NCBI GenBank assembly: GCA_002359215.1
Contig: DEMN01000001.1
Location: forward strand, 98,913 to 162,912
From: Flavobacteriales bacterium UBA2669
Lineage (GTDB): Bacteria > Bacteroidota > Bacteroidia > Flavobacteriales_E > Vicingaceae
DNA length: 64,000 bases
Direction of reading: 5' to 3'
The position numbers and the translations under genes are program-made. Shown piece by piece: positions 8,146-16,875 of the stretch (position 1 is its first letter; every line of letters starts with the position of its first letter). The notes under the pieces are model-generated. The model saw only the letters and a program-made list of their open reading frames with translations. It did not search any database and was not told the origin of the DNA.

Positions 8146-8598
8146 ATGATTAATTCTTCTGTTAAAATAATTACAACAAAAGAAACTTATCCTCTTCGTT
8201 TGGAAGTATTATGGCAGCACAAAAATAGTTTGGATGAATGTAAATTAGATATTGACGACTTGACTACTACCTTTCATGTAGGAGCATATAAAAATGGAGA
8301 AATTGTTGCGATAGGCACTTTTTTACAACAACAAAATGAAAAATTTGAAGCAACAAATCAATACCGATTAAGAGCTATGGCGAGTTCACCAAAAGTACGT
8401 GGTGAAAATTTTGGGAAACTATTAATTGAATTTGCAATAGAAGAATTAAAAAATAGGAAAGTAGATTTACTTTGGTGCGATGCCCGAAAAGTAGCTCTTG
8501 GCTTTTATGAAAAAATGGGGTTTAAAATAAAAGGTGGTTTTTATGAAATCCCAATAATTGGGCCTCATAAATTGATGTATAAATTGATTGACAATTAG
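8146..8598 (+). CDS. GNAT family N-acetyltransferase
   Basis: The protein has 150 residues when started at the ATG at 8146; a TTG two codons upstream is possible but less likely. The GNAT acetyl-CoA-binding region is visible around RLRAMASSPKVRGENFGKLL (about residues 74-93), with the R/Q-x-x-G-x-G/A-like loop as VRGENFG. A typical C-terminal segment ends in FYEKMGFKIKGGFYEI. The substrate cannot be inferred. The gene sits inside the beta-oxidation gene series, 26 bases after the thiolase and 52 bases before the dehydrogenase. The position may be incidental or may reflect acyl-CoA-linked acetylation. Confidence 0.82.
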   Translation: MINSSVKIITTKETYPLRLEVLWQHKNSLDECKLDIDDLTTTFHVGAYKNGEIVAIGTFLQQQNEKFEATNQYRLRAMASSPKVRGENFGKLLIEFAIEELKNRKVDLLWCDARKVALGFYEKMGFKIKGGFYEIPIIGPHKLMYKLIDN

Positions 8599-8650
8599 AA
8601 ATTGGTGGTTTGAAAGCAACAAACAACTATTAACAAATAACAAACATATT

Positions 8651-10435
8651 ATGGAAAACAAAGACACACTAAAAGGCGGAGAATTTTTAATTAAAGAAAC
8701 AGACGCCAATTCGGTATTTATTCCCGAACAATTTGATGAAGAGCAACAAATGATTGCCTCAACCTGTATGGATTTTGTAGAGCAAGAGATTCTACCAAAT
8801 ATAGAGCGAATAGAAAAAATGGAAGAAGGTTATACACCTTCATTGTTAGAAAAAGCAGGTGAGTTAGGATTATTAGGAATCTCTGTTCCTGAAGAATTAG
8901 GCGGCTTTGGAAAAGACTTTGTAACCAGTATGCTTACTACAGAAGTATTGGGTGGAAGCTATTCTTTTGCTGTTTCACTTTCCGCTCATACAGGAATTGG
9001 AACTTTGCCCATTTTGTATTATGGTAATGAAGCTCAGAAACAAAAATACATTCCAAAATTAGCTTCTGGCGAATGGAAAGCTGCCTATTGCTTAACAGAA
9101 CCCGACTCCGGTTCGGATGCTAATTCCGGAAAAACCAAAGCAGTATTGAGTGAAGATGGAAAACATTACATCATAAACGGACAAAAAATGTGGATTACCA
9201 ATGGTGGTTTTGCAGATGTTTATACCGTTTTTGCAAAAATTGGCGATGATGAAAATCTTTCTGCATTTATAGTAGAGAAAGCATTTGGAGGAATTTCTTT
9301 AAACCCTGAAGAAAAGAAAATGGGAATTAAAGGTTCTTCTACTCGTCAGGTATTTTTTAACGATTGCAAAGTGCCTGCAGAAAACTTATTGGGCGAAAGA
9401 CAAGAAGGCTTTAAAATAGCGTTGAATATTTTGAACATTGGTAGAATAAAATTAGCCGGAGCTGCTATTGGTGGGGCAAAAAGAACCATTACCGAATCAG
9501 TAAAATATGCCAATGAGCGTAACCAATTCGGCAGACCAATTGCTAAATATGGAGCTATCAAATACAAGTTAGCCGAACAAGCCATTAGAGTTTATGCTTC
9601 GGAAGCAGCTACTTACCGTTGTAGTCAGAACATTGATGATGCCATTAAATCTTTAGTAGATGGAGGAATGGATAAAGAACAGGCTACTTTAGAAGGAATC
9701 CGACAGTTTGCAGCCGAAGCAGCTATTTTAAAGGTGCATGGTTCAGAAGCCTTAGATTATGTGGTAGATGAAGGTGTTCAGATTTTTGGTGGCATGGGTT
9801 ATTCAGCTGAATCACCTGTAGAAAGAGCTTATAGAGATGCTCGTATCAACAGAATTTTTGAGGGAACCAATGAAATTAACCGAATGTTAATTGTGGATAT
9901 GTTGTTGAAAAAAGCTATGAAAAATGAGTTAGATTTGATGGGGCCGGCACAAGAAGTAGCGAAAGAGTTGATGAGTATTCCTGATTTTGGTGGAACTTCG
10001 GGCAATGTATTTGAAGAAGCTCACAAACAAGTAAAAAACTTTAAGAAAGCTATTTTAATGGTTGCAGGAAGTGCAGCTCAAAAATTGATGATGCAATTAG
10101 CAAAAGAGCAAGAAATTTTAATGAACATTGCCGATATGGTTATCGAAGCTTATGTTGCAGAATCAGTATTGTTGAGAGTAGAAAAACTAGCTCAGTTGAA
10201 AGGTGAAGCTGCTGTGGAAGATCAAATGGCCATGATGCAAGTGTATGTGTATGATGTGGCAGATAAAATCAATAAGTACGGTAAAGATGCCATTATTTCA
10301 TTTGTTGAAGGCGATGAACAAAAAATGATGTTGACTGGTTTAAAACGTTTTACCAAACAAAATATGTTTAATGTAAAAGAAACCAGAAGAAAGATAGCTG
10401 ATAAATTGATAGCAGAAAATAAATATTGTTACTAA
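8651..10435 (+). CDS. Acyl-CoA dehydrogenase, long (VLCAD/ACAD9-like) type
   Basis: The enzyme performs the first, FAD-dependent step of beta-oxidation. I place the start at the ATG at 8651 (594 residues); the reading frame extends upstream to a TTG inside the GNAT gene, but that segment does not look like enzyme. The ACAD motifs CLTEPDSGSDA and MWITNGG mark the middle domain. IFGGMGYSAESPVERAYRD and FEGTNEINRMLIV mark the C-terminal helical domain, the last holding the catalytic glutamate position (E in FEGT). About 180 residues follow, as in VLCAD-type homologues, so it is longer than the usual 380-residue ACAD. It is the last gene of the beta-oxidation series. Electrons would pass to an ETF encoded elsewhere. 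Confidence 0.92.
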   Translation: MENKDTLKGGEFLIKETDANSVFIPEQFDEEQQMIASTCMDFVEQEILPNIERIEKMEEGYTPSLLEKAGELGLLGISVPEELGGFGKDFVTSMLTTEVLGGSYSFAVSLSAHTGIGTLPILYYGNEAQKQKYIPKLASGEWKAAYCLTEPDSGSDANSGKTKAVLSEDGKHYIINGQKMWITNGGFADVYTVFAKIGDDENLSAFIVEKAFGGISLNPEEKKMGIKGSSTRQVFFNDCKVPAENLLGERQEGFKIALNILNIGRIKLAGAAIGGAKRTITESVKYANERNQFGRPIAKYGAIKYKLAEQAIRVYASEAATYRCSQNIDDAIKSLVDGGMDKEQATLEGIRQFAAEAAILKVHGSEALDYVVDEGVQIFGGMGYSAESPVERAYRDARINRIFEGTNEINRMLIVDMLLKKAMKNELDLMGPAQEVAKELMSIPDFGGTSGNVFEEAHKQVKNFKKAILMVAGSAAQKLMMQLAKEQEILMNIADMVIEAYVAESVLLRVEKLAQLKGEAAVEDQMAMMQVYVYDVADKINKYGKDAIISFVEGDEQKMMLTGLKRFTKQNMFNVKETRRKIADKLIAENKYCY

Positions 10436-10461
10436 ATTTGTGATTTTTAAAGCTACTTCTT

Positions 10462-10854
10462 TTGATAAATTTATACATAGAACAAACTCATAAGACTCCT
10501 GAAATTGATTTCAATCTTTCTTCTGGAAAATTATCAATTTCAGGAGTATCTGTGCCTGAAAATGCTCATGAGTTTTATTTCCCAGTAATTGAATGGCTTC
10601 AAAAAAAAATATCTGAATTTGGTTGTGAAAGCTGCGAGTTAGATTGTAAGATTAGTTATCTTAATACTAGTTCCTTACAGTTTTTAGGAGATATTTTCTT
10701 TTTAATAGATAGTTTAAAATCTAAAATTTCTAAAAAAGCAATTAGTATCAATTGGTATTACGATTCTTATGATAGTGATATGAAAGAAACAGGAGCTGAT
10801 TTTAAAGATGTGGTAGATATTAATTTTAACCTAAAGGAAGTAAAAATTACTTAA
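10462..10854 (+). CDS. SiaC-like regulatory phosphoprotein (DUF1987)
   Basis: The protein has 130 residues. The only sensible start is a TTG at 10462; no in-frame ATG occurs before the conserved region, and family members begin about here with IEQTHKTPEI. The family motif YLNTSS (Thr69-Ser70-Ser71) is present; in Pseudomonas SiaC a threonine in this motif is phosphorylated by the kinase SiaB. The PENAHEFYFPVIEWL segment is also typical. In Pseudomonas the protein controls a diguanylate cyclase in a partner switch with SiaA and SiaB, but no such partners lie here. It starts 26 bases after the acyl-CoA dehydrogenase and overlaps the end of ligA by 8 bases on the opposite strand. Its role here is unknown. 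Confidence 0.85.
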   Translation: MINLYIEQTHKTPEIDFNLSSGKLSISGVSVPENAHEFYFPVIEWLQKKISEFGCESCELDCKISYLNTSSLQFLGDIFFLIDSLKSKISKKAISINWYYDSYDSDMKETGADFKDVVDINFNLKEVKIT

Positions 10855-12862
10855 TCATTTCACTAAATTTATTTTCATCAATAATCTCTACACCTAGCTC
10901 TTGGGCTTTTTGTGACTTACTTGGTCCCATATCTTCCCCAGCAACAATATACCTTGTTTTTTTGGAGATAGAGCTACTTACTTTACCACCGTTTCGTTCT
11001 ATCAGTTCTTTTAATTCATCTCTAGAAAACAAACTGAATTTTCCTGAAACCACAAAGGTTAACCCTTCTAATTTGTTGGTGGTATTAGACAATTGTTCTT
11101 CCGAAAGTGAAAACTGCAAGCCTTTTTCTTTTAACTGATTAATGAGTGCTTGATTGGTTTCGTTAGCAAAAAATTGAATAATGCTTTCAGCAATTTTGTC
11201 GCCTATTTCATCTGCATTAATTAATTCTTCAAATGTAGCATCAGCTATATTTTCAATATTTTTAAAATGTTTGGCTAATTTTTTAGCAACTGTTTCACCA
11301 ACATAGCGAATGCCAATGGCAAATAATACTCGCTCAAAAGGCACTTCTTTACTTTTATTTAAACCATCTAAGATATTTTGCACTTTCTTTTCTTTAAAAC
11401 CTTCTAATGCAAATAGTTGTTCAAAAGTGAGTTTATATAAATCAGCACTATTCTTAATTAAGTTTTTATCTACCAAAAGATCTATGGTTTCTTCTCCCAA
11501 ACCATCAATATTCATAGCTTTTCGGCTGATAAAATGGGTGATTTTACCTTTAATTTGTGGAGGGCAACCCCATTCGTTCGGACAAAAATGTTTTGCATCT
11601 CCTTCAGTTCTTACAAGTGCTGTATTGCATTCCGGGCAATGGGTAATGTAGGTTACGGGTTCAGAAAAGATATCTCGTTGAGTAGCTTCAATACCTACAA
11701 TTTTCGGAATGATTTCTCCGCCTTTTTCCACTAAAACAGTATCGTTTATTCTAATGTCTAGTTTTTCAATTTGGTCGGCATTGTGCAACGAAGCTCTTTT
11801 TACTGTAGTTCCTGCCAATAATACAGGTTGTAAATTAGCAACAGGTGTAATAGCTCCTGTTCTTCCTACCTGATAAGTAATTTCCAACAATTTAGTTTTT
11901 ACTTGCTCAGCTTTAAATTTATAAGCAATAGCCCATTTTGGCGATTTAGCTGTCATGCCCAGCTCTTGCTGCTTGTCGTAGTTGTTTACTTTAATAACTA
12001 CACCATCTATATCAAAATCTAACTCGTGTCGGGCGTTATCCCAATAGTTGATAAACTCAAAAATTTCATCAATCGATTGGCATTTTGTAATATATTTTTT
12101 CTCTGATAAAGGCACTTTAAACCCCCATTCTTTAGCTTTTTCAATAGCTTGCATGTGAGTAGTAAAAGGTAAGTTTTCTCCTAATACAAAATATAAATAA
12201 GAATCTAACTTACGTTGTGCTACAATGGTAGAATCTTGCATTTTTATTGTTCCAGAAGCAGTATTTCTGGCATTAGCATAAAGTTGTTCGCCAATTTCTT
12301 CTTTTTCTTTGTTAAGTTGTTCAAAGGCTTTTTTAGGCATAAATATTTCGCCTCTAATTTCAAATTCTTCAGGAAAATTGCCTTTTAATTGTAAGGGAAT
12401 AGAACGGATGGTTTTCACATTTTCAGTAATATTATCTCCTTGAACACCATCTCCACGAGTAACTGCCTGAAAAAGTTTGCCATTTTTATAAGTGATGCCA
12501 ATAGCTACTCCATCATATTTTAATTCGCACACATATTCTATATTTCCATCTACTAATTTTTTAATTCTATTTTCAAAATCGGTAATTTCTTCTTTACTAT
12601 AACTGTTGCTCAAAGAGAGCATGGGATATTTGTGTTTTACAGTCTCAAAATTTTTAGTAATAGCACCGCCAACACGTTTGGTAGGTGAGTTTTCATCAGC
12701 AAACTCAGGGTATTGTCTTTCTAATTGTTGTAATTCTTCTAACAACATATCAAATTCATAATCGCTAATGGTTGGATTAGAAAGCACGTAGTAATTATAG
12801 TTGTGCTGATTAATTGCTGCTGATAAATCTTTTATTTTTTGTTGAGCTTCTTGTTCAGTCAT
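10847..12862 (-). CDS. ligA: NAD-dependent DNA ligase LigA
   Basis: The 671-residue protein is a full-length bacterial LigA, which seals nicks using NAD. The adenylated lysine is Lys115 in KYDG. The order is Ia and adenylation domains, OB fold, a four-cysteine zinc finger (CPEC and FCPNEWGC, about residues 405-430), helix-hairpin-helix repeats, and a C-terminal BRCT domain (about 590-671, containing FVVSGKFSLFSRDELKELIE). The start ATG follows a possible promoter with a one-mismatch box, CATCTTTG. It is divergent from the TPR gene at 12989 and convergent with the SiaC-like gene. An essential housekeeping gene. Confidence 0.97.
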   Translation of the reverse strand: MTEQEAQQKIKDLSAAINQHNYNYYVLSNPTISDYEFDMLLEELQQLERQYPEFADENSPTKRVGGAITKNFETVKHKYPMLSLSNSYSKEEITDFENRIKKLVDGNIEYVCELKYDGVAIGITYKNGKLFQAVTRGDGVQGDNITENVKTIRSIPLQLKGNFPEEFEIRGEIFMPKKAFEQLNKEKEEIGEQLYANARNTASGTIKMQDSTIVAQRKLDSYLYFVLGENLPFTTHMQAIEKAKEWGFKVPLSEKKYITKCQSIDEIFEFINYWDNARHELDFDIDGVVIKVNNYDKQQELGMTAKSPKWAIAYKFKAEQVKTKLLEITYQVGRTGAITPVANLQPVLLAGTTVKRASLHNADQIEKLDIRINDTVLVEKGGEIIPKIVGIEATQRDIFSEPVTYITHCPECNTALVRTEGDAKHFCPNEWGCPPQIKGKITHFISRKAMNIDGLGEETIDLLVDKNLIKNSADLYKLTFEQLFALEGFKEKKVQNILDGLNKSKEVPFERVLFAIGIRYVGETVAKKLAKHFKNIENIADATFEELINADEIGDKIAESIIQFFANETNQALINQLKEKGLQFSLSEEQLSNTTNKLEGLTFVVSGKFSLFSRDELKELIERNGGKVSSSISKKTRYIVAGEDMGPSKSQKAQELGVEIIDENKFSEMIK

Positions 12863-12988
12863 TTTAGTTGCAAAGATGATGAGTTTATAAGGTTAATTTT
12901 TTTACAATCGAGCTTATGTTTCTTTAACTCCGAAATTAAAAAAAATACGTTTATCATTTGGTAATTTTACAAAACTATTTTTTGGATT

Positions 12989-13648
12989 ATGGATACACTG
13001 GAACAAGGAAAAAAACATTTTGAAGAAGAGAATTATAGTGAGGCAGTAAAAAGCCTTACGGATTTTCTTACTGAAAATATAAATCATGCAGATGCACTGT
13101 TTTTCAGGGCAATATGCTACCGAAAATTAGGAGATTATAATAGCTCCATCATAGACTTTACGGCAGTATTGAAAAAACTACCTGAAGAAGCTACCATTTA
13201 TAGCGAAAGAGGTGTTTCTTACTTCCATAATAAACAAATAGATTTATCTTTAAAAGACATGGATAAAGCGGTGGAATTGGAACCAAACAAAGCTTATCGT
13301 TATTCTAGTAGAGCTTTTATAAAAGCTTATGAAGATGTTGATGCAGCAATTGCCGACTACAAAAAAGCCATAGAAATAGATCCAAAAGATGAAATTTCGT
13401 TCAATAATTTAGGATTGCTGGAAGAAAATTCCGGTAGATATAAAGAAGCTCAGGAACACTATAAAAAATCTAATGAAATTATTGGTTACGACCCCGAAAC
13501 GAGGCAACAAAAAGATGAACAAGAAGAAATACCACTAACACCTAATGAACAACCTACCTTTGGAAGTGTATTTGCCAGTGTTTTTACCTCTAACGCTGCC
13601 CGTAAAGATTTTTGGGATTTTGTAAAAAAGATTTTTGGGAAGGGTTAA
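12989..13648 (+). CDS. TPR-repeat protein
   Basis: The 219-residue protein has no signal peptide. About four tetratricopeptide repeats fill residues 1-165; examples are AVKSLTDFLTENINHADALFF, AIADYKKAIEIDPKDEISFN and GRYKEAQEHYKKSNEI. A C-terminal tail of about 45 residues containing FWDFVKKIF follows. TPR domains bind proteins; no enzyme domain is present and the partner is unknown. It overlaps the end of folB by 4 bases on the opposite strand. Probably cytoplasmic. Confidence 0.8.
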   Translation: MDTLEQGKKHFEEENYSEAVKSLTDFLTENINHADALFFRAICYRKLGDYNSSIIDFTAVLKKLPEEATIYSERGVSYFHNKQIDLSLKDMDKAVELEPNKAYRYSSRAFIKAYEDVDAAIADYKKAIEIDPKDEISFNNLGLLEENSGRYKEAQEHYKKSNEIIGYDPETRQQKDEQEEIPLTPNEQPTFGSVFASVFTSNAARKDFWDFVKKIFGKG

Positions 13649-14007
13649 TTTTTTCTCTCTTGCTCCAATTGCACACTTACGCTATCAATATGTCCGCCAA
13701 GGGGAACGTTGAGTTTAGAAACTTTGATTTTGATTTTATCTATGGTAGGAAACTCAGCAAAAAGTGCATTAATACAACGCTGAGAAACGTGTTCTAAAAT
13801 TTTAGATGGAATAGCCATCTGTTGTTTGATAACCTGAAAAGCAGCTTGGTAGTTTACTGTGTCGTGGATATTGTCGGTTTGTGAAGGAGTAGTTAAATCT
13901 ACATCTAACTCTACATTTACTAAAAAGTTGGTGCCAATAGCCGTTTCTTCTTTAAAACAACCATGATACGCGTAAATTTTTATTCCTTCAACAAATATTT
14001 TTCCCAT
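13645..14007 (-). CDS. folB: Dihydroneopterin aldolase
   Basis: At 120 residues this has the standard FolB length. The enzyme converts 7,8-dihydroneopterin to 6-hydroxymethyl-dihydropterin in folate synthesis. Family features include the start FVEGIKIYAYHGCFKEE, DNIHDTVNYQAAFQVI and a C-terminal lysine region IKIKVSKLNVPLGGHID. It lies downstream of gltX on the same strand, separated by 121 bases of repeat-like sequence, so joint transcription is uncertain. Confidence 0.92.
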   Translation of the reverse strand: MGKIFVEGIKIYAYHGCFKEETAIGTNFLVNVELDVDLTTPSQTDNIHDTVNYQAAFQVIKQQMAIPSKILEHVSQRCINALFAEFPTIDKIKIKVSKLNVPLGGHIDSVSVQLEQERKN

Positions 14008-14128
14008 AGTTTTTTAAGTTTACAGTCATCAGTTCACAGTCTTCAATAGGCAATGGAAAAAATTGCGTCTTTGCGTCTTTGCGAGATAACGAGTAATCTG
14101 TAATATCAACAGTTAATTGTTATATTTT
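14008..14128. repeat. Intergenic repeat-like sequence with TTGCGTC units
   Basis: Between gltX and folB lies a non-coding stretch with the tandem unit TTGCGTCT (from 14063, ending TTTGCGAG at 14085). Degenerate phrases such as CAGTCATCAGTTCACAGTC occur near 14025. Strings of this kind recur between genes in Bacteroidota genomes. Copies elsewhere in this genome cannot be checked from the window. Confidence 0.45.
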
Positions 14129-15661
14129 CTAATTAGCAATCTTTTCCATTCCAACATCTATCCTTCTTAAAGTTTCTTCTTTACCTAATAATGCACAGAT
14201 TTCAAACATAGAAGGTCCCATTCCCATTCCGGTTACCAACACTCTAAAGTTAGGCAACACCGCTCCAAAACCCAATCCTTTTTCTTCTATAAAGCTTTTA
14301 AAAGCTACTTCAATATTAGTTGCGTTAAAGTCTATAATATTTTCTAATACCGTTCTTAATTCTTTAATGATTTCAGGTGTTTCAGGCTTCCATTTTTTGT
14401 TTATGGTTTGCTCGTCATAAATGGTTGGAGCAACAAATAAATAGTCTTCAGCCAACAAATCATTAATAAAAACGGCTCTTTCTTTCATTAATCCGCAATA
14501 TTGTGATAGAAAACTATCACTAGGCATTGCAAAACCTTTTTCTGCTACTAATGGTTTAACAAATGCTGCTAATTCTTCGTTAGATTTATTCCTTAAATAT
14601 TGAGCGTTAAACCACCTAGTTTTTTCGGGGTCGAATTTTGAACCTGATTTACCTACTTTTTCTAATGAGAAAGCTTGAATTAATTCTTCCATAGAAAAAA
14701 TCTCTTGAGTAGTTCCTGGGTTCCATCCTAATAATGCCAACATATTGATAAAAGCATCAGGAAAATAACCACTTTCTCTGTAGCCCGAAGAAACTTCTCC
14801 TTCAGGAGATGTCCATTGAATGGGAAAAACAGGAAATCCTAGTCTGTCGCCATCACGTTTGCTTAATTTACCATTGCCATCAGGTTTTAAAATTAATGGC
14901 AAGTGAGCAAATTGAGGCATTACATCTTCCCAACCTAAATATTGGTACAACAACACGTGCAAAGGACCAGATGGCAACCATTCTTCACCTCTAATAACGT
15001 GTGTAATTTTCATTAAATAATCATCTACAATATTTGCCATGTGGTAGGTAGGCATGCCATCAGATTTGTACAACACCTTATCATCTAAATTGGTTGTTTG
15101 AACCACTACCCAACCTCTAATTAAATCTTTAAACTTTATCTCTTCGTTTCGAGGGATTTTAATTCTCACCACATAAGGTTCGTTGTTGTCCAATCTTTTT
15201 TGAACTTCCTCAGCAGAAAGAGAAAGCGAGTTTTTCATGGAATTTCGGGTATTGATGTTGTATTGAGGAGCAGCAACACCTGCTTTTTTTAGGTTTTCAC
15301 GCATTTCTTCCAATTCTTCAGGAGTATCAAAAGCGTAATAAGCATGACCCGATGTTAATAACTGATCAACGTATTTTTTATAAATTCCGGCTTCTTTTCT
15401 TTCGGACTGACGGTAAGGACCATAGTCTCCACCAACTCCAACACCTTCGTCAATTTTTAAACCGCTCCATTTCAACGCTTCAAGAATGTAATCTTCGGCA
15501 CCTTTTACATAGCGAGTTTGGTCAGTATCTTCAATACGTAACAAAAAATCGCCACCGTGTTTTTTTGCAAACAAATAGTTATACAATGCTGTTCTAACAC
15601 CTCCAATGTGCAAAGGTCCTGTCGGACTTGGGGCAAATCTTACTCTAACTTTTCTTTCCAT
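14129..15661 (-). CDS. gltX: Glutamyl-tRNA synthetase
   Basis: The 510-residue class I synthetase attaches glutamate to tRNA-Glu (and possibly to tRNA-Gln if an amidotransferase is present). It has the HIGH-type motif as HIGG (residues 18-21) in APSPTGPLHIGG and the KMSKS-type motif as KLSKR from residue 265. Catalytic and anticodon-binding domains are complete. A TAATTTTG promoter box lies 19 bases before the start. Confidence 0.96.
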   Translation of the reverse strand: MERKVRVRFAPSPTGPLHIGGVRTALYNYLFAKKHGGDFLLRIEDTDQTRYVKGAEDYILEALKWSGLKIDEGVGVGGDYGPYRQSERKEAGIYKKYVDQLLTSGHAYYAFDTPEELEEMRENLKKAGVAAPQYNINTRNSMKNSLSLSAEEVQKRLDNNEPYVVRIKIPRNEEIKFKDLIRGWVVVQTTNLDDKVLYKSDGMPTYHMANIVDDYLMKITHVIRGEEWLPSGPLHVLLYQYLGWEDVMPQFAHLPLILKPDGNGKLSKRDGDRLGFPVFPIQWTSPEGEVSSGYRESGYFPDAFINMLALLGWNPGTTQEIFSMEELIQAFSLEKVGKSGSKFDPEKTRWFNAQYLRNKSNEELAAFVKPLVAEKGFAMPSDSFLSQYCGLMKERAVFINDLLAEDYLFVAPTIYDEQTINKKWKPETPEIIKELRTVLENIIDFNATNIEVAFKSFIEEKGLGFGAVLPNFRVLVTGMGMGPSMFEICALLGKEETLRRIDVGMEKIAN

Positions 15662-15680
15662 AAGGCTAAAATTTAAGGAG

Positions 15681-15688
15681 CAAAATTA
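15681..15688 (-). promoter_or_regulatory. -7 promoter box of gltX
   Basis: TAATTTTG on the minus strand matches TAnnTTTG exactly and ends 19 bases upstream of the gltX start. No clear TTTG -33 element was found. Confidence 0.5.
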
Positions 15689-15895
15689 ATATTTATAGCG
15701 TAAGAAAAGTGTATAAAATAGGATAAAAAAAGAATGCGTTATTTTGGTGTTAGTGAGATTGGTTATAGTTGGTTTAATAAAGGAAGTAATATAATGTTGT
15801 TGTTAGAATAGCAGGTCATTGAAGTTTTTTGAAGAGGAAGTGGTAATTATTTATTTTATATGAGGGTTGTCTAGCGGATGGCATGAAATATAGAA

Positions 15896-15939
15896 AAAGA
15901 AAGTATTACAAATGTTACAACATTTGTAATACTTTCTTT
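15896..15939 (-). terminator. Long perfect hairpin, terminator of the small lipoprotein gene
   Basis: AAAGAAAGTATTACAAATGTT (15896-15916) pairs perfectly with 15919-15939 across a 2-base centre, a 21-bp stem. On the minus strand it follows the lipoprotein stop codon by 11 bases and ends in a run of T. The rest of the 15662-15950 gap holds the gltX promoter box; I see no gene or other signal in it. Confidence 0.75.
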
Positions 15940-15950
15940 GAAGTTAATGG

Positions 15951-16241
15951 TTAAAGTATGCAATCCATTTTGTCTCCTTCAGCTATTAATTGATCATTAG
16001 TATATTTTCCTTCATCAATAGCTTTGTCAATGGCATCATTGAATTTGTCTATTTCATTATTTAGTGCGTCATATTCTGCATCAGATAAATGATCTGAATT
16101 ATCAAGTTGATTGTATAAGTCGCAAAGACAAGTTGCTGCACTAACTAGTTCAGATGCATCACATTTTTTACTATTGCTAGCCTCACCACAAGAAGCTAAG
16201 AAGATGGCTACGAAAGAACCTAGGATAATTATTTTTTTCAT
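15951..16241 (-). CDS. Small hypothetical lipoprotein
   Basis: The 96-residue protein has a lipoprotein signal peptide whose lipobox is LASC (cysteine at residue 18), so the mature protein should be a lipidated envelope protein. The mature part is acidic, with cysteines in SKKCDAS, ATCLCDLY and MDCIL that may form disulfides. A helical region rich in D, E and N spans about residues 45-85. I recognise no family. It stands alone, with its own promoter box and terminator. Confidence 0.7.
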   Translation of the reverse strand: MKKIIILGSFVAIFLASCGEASNSKKCDASELVSAATCLCDLYNQLDNSDHLSDAEYDALNNEIDKFNDAIDKAIDEGKYTNDQLIAEGDKMDCIL

Positions 16242-16264
16242 AACGTATTGATTTTAAGTTTCGA

Positions 16265-16272
16265 CAAATATA
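16265..16272 (-). promoter_or_regulatory. -7 promoter box of the small lipoprotein gene
   Basis: TATATTTG on the minus strand matches TAnnTTTG, 23 bases before the start codon. No good -33 element. Confidence 0.45.
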
Positions 16273-16364
16273 TCAAAATAAATATAGGATAACTAATTTA
16301 TTAAACAGGTAAGGTAAGTGTTATAAAATAGAATAATTCATTTTAAACTTTCCAAAAGTTATTT

Positions 16365-16372
16365 TACTTTTG
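16365..16372 (+). promoter_or_regulatory. -7 promoter box of the 16380 acetyltransferase
   Basis: TACTTTTG matches TAnnTTTG, and the start codon follows after only 7 bases. Transcription would begin at or almost at the ATG, suggesting a leaderless mRNA. Confidence 0.5.
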
Positions 16373-16379
16373 ACTATAT

Positions 16380-16871
16380 ATGAACGTAAGTTTCAAATCT
16401 ATAGAAAAATCAGATTTAGCGGAAGTTACTGCTATTTATAATTATTATGTAGAAAATTCTACAGCGACTTTTCATTTACAAGCTGTTACCGAGCAGGAGA
16501 TGGAGCAAACACTTTGTTTAGGACATCCTGTTTATCAATCTTTTGTTATTCTATCTGATGATAAAATTGCTGGTTTTTGTTATTTAGGGCAGTTTCGTAA
16601 AAAAGAAGCTTACGATATTTCTGTCGAAGTAACCTTATATATAAAGCCAGCATTTACAGGTAAACAAATTGGTGTTGAGGTTTTATCTTTTATGGAAAAA
16701 ACGGCTAAAAACTTAGGATTAAAAAATCTAATAGGGGTAATTACCTCGGAAAATGTAGGAAGTTTAAAATTATTTGAACGTTGCGGCTATTTTAAATGTG
16801 GACATCTTAAAAATATAGGAATTAAATTCGGCAGAGCCTTAGATGTAATTTCTTATCAGAAAGAGATTTGA
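16380..16871 (+). CDS. GNAT acetyltransferase of the phosphinothricin-acetyltransferase-like type
   Basis: The 163-residue protein begins with the signature of the PAT/YncA-like GNATs: AIYNYYVENSTATF (about residues 19-32). It also has a GKQIGVEVLSFMEKTAKNLG acetyl-CoA-binding helix and NVGSLKLFERCGYFKCG near the end. Characterised relatives acetylate phosphinothricin, methionine sulfoximine or similar amino-acid analogues, but most members have unknown natural substrates. I do not call it a resistance gene. It ends 4 bases before the convergent VOC gene. Confidence 0.8.
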   Translation: MNVSFKSIEKSDLAEVTAIYNYYVENSTATFHLQAVTEQEMEQTLCLGHPVYQSFVILSDDKIAGFCYLGQFRKKEAYDISVEVTLYIKPAFTGKQIGVEVLSFMEKTAKNLGLKNLIGVITSENVGSLKLFERCGYFKCGHLKNIGIKFGRALDVISYQKEI

Positions 16872-16875
16872 TTTA

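Noticed and set aside
8588..8650. Upstream extension of the acyl-CoA dehydrogenase to a TTG
   Set aside because: The extra 21 residues overlap the GNAT gene and do not look like ACAD sequence; the ATG at 8651 fits the family.
16380..16871. Antibiotic or herbicide resistance acetyltransferase
   Set aside because: The PAT-like family is broad, most members have other natural substrates, and there is no mobile or resistance context.
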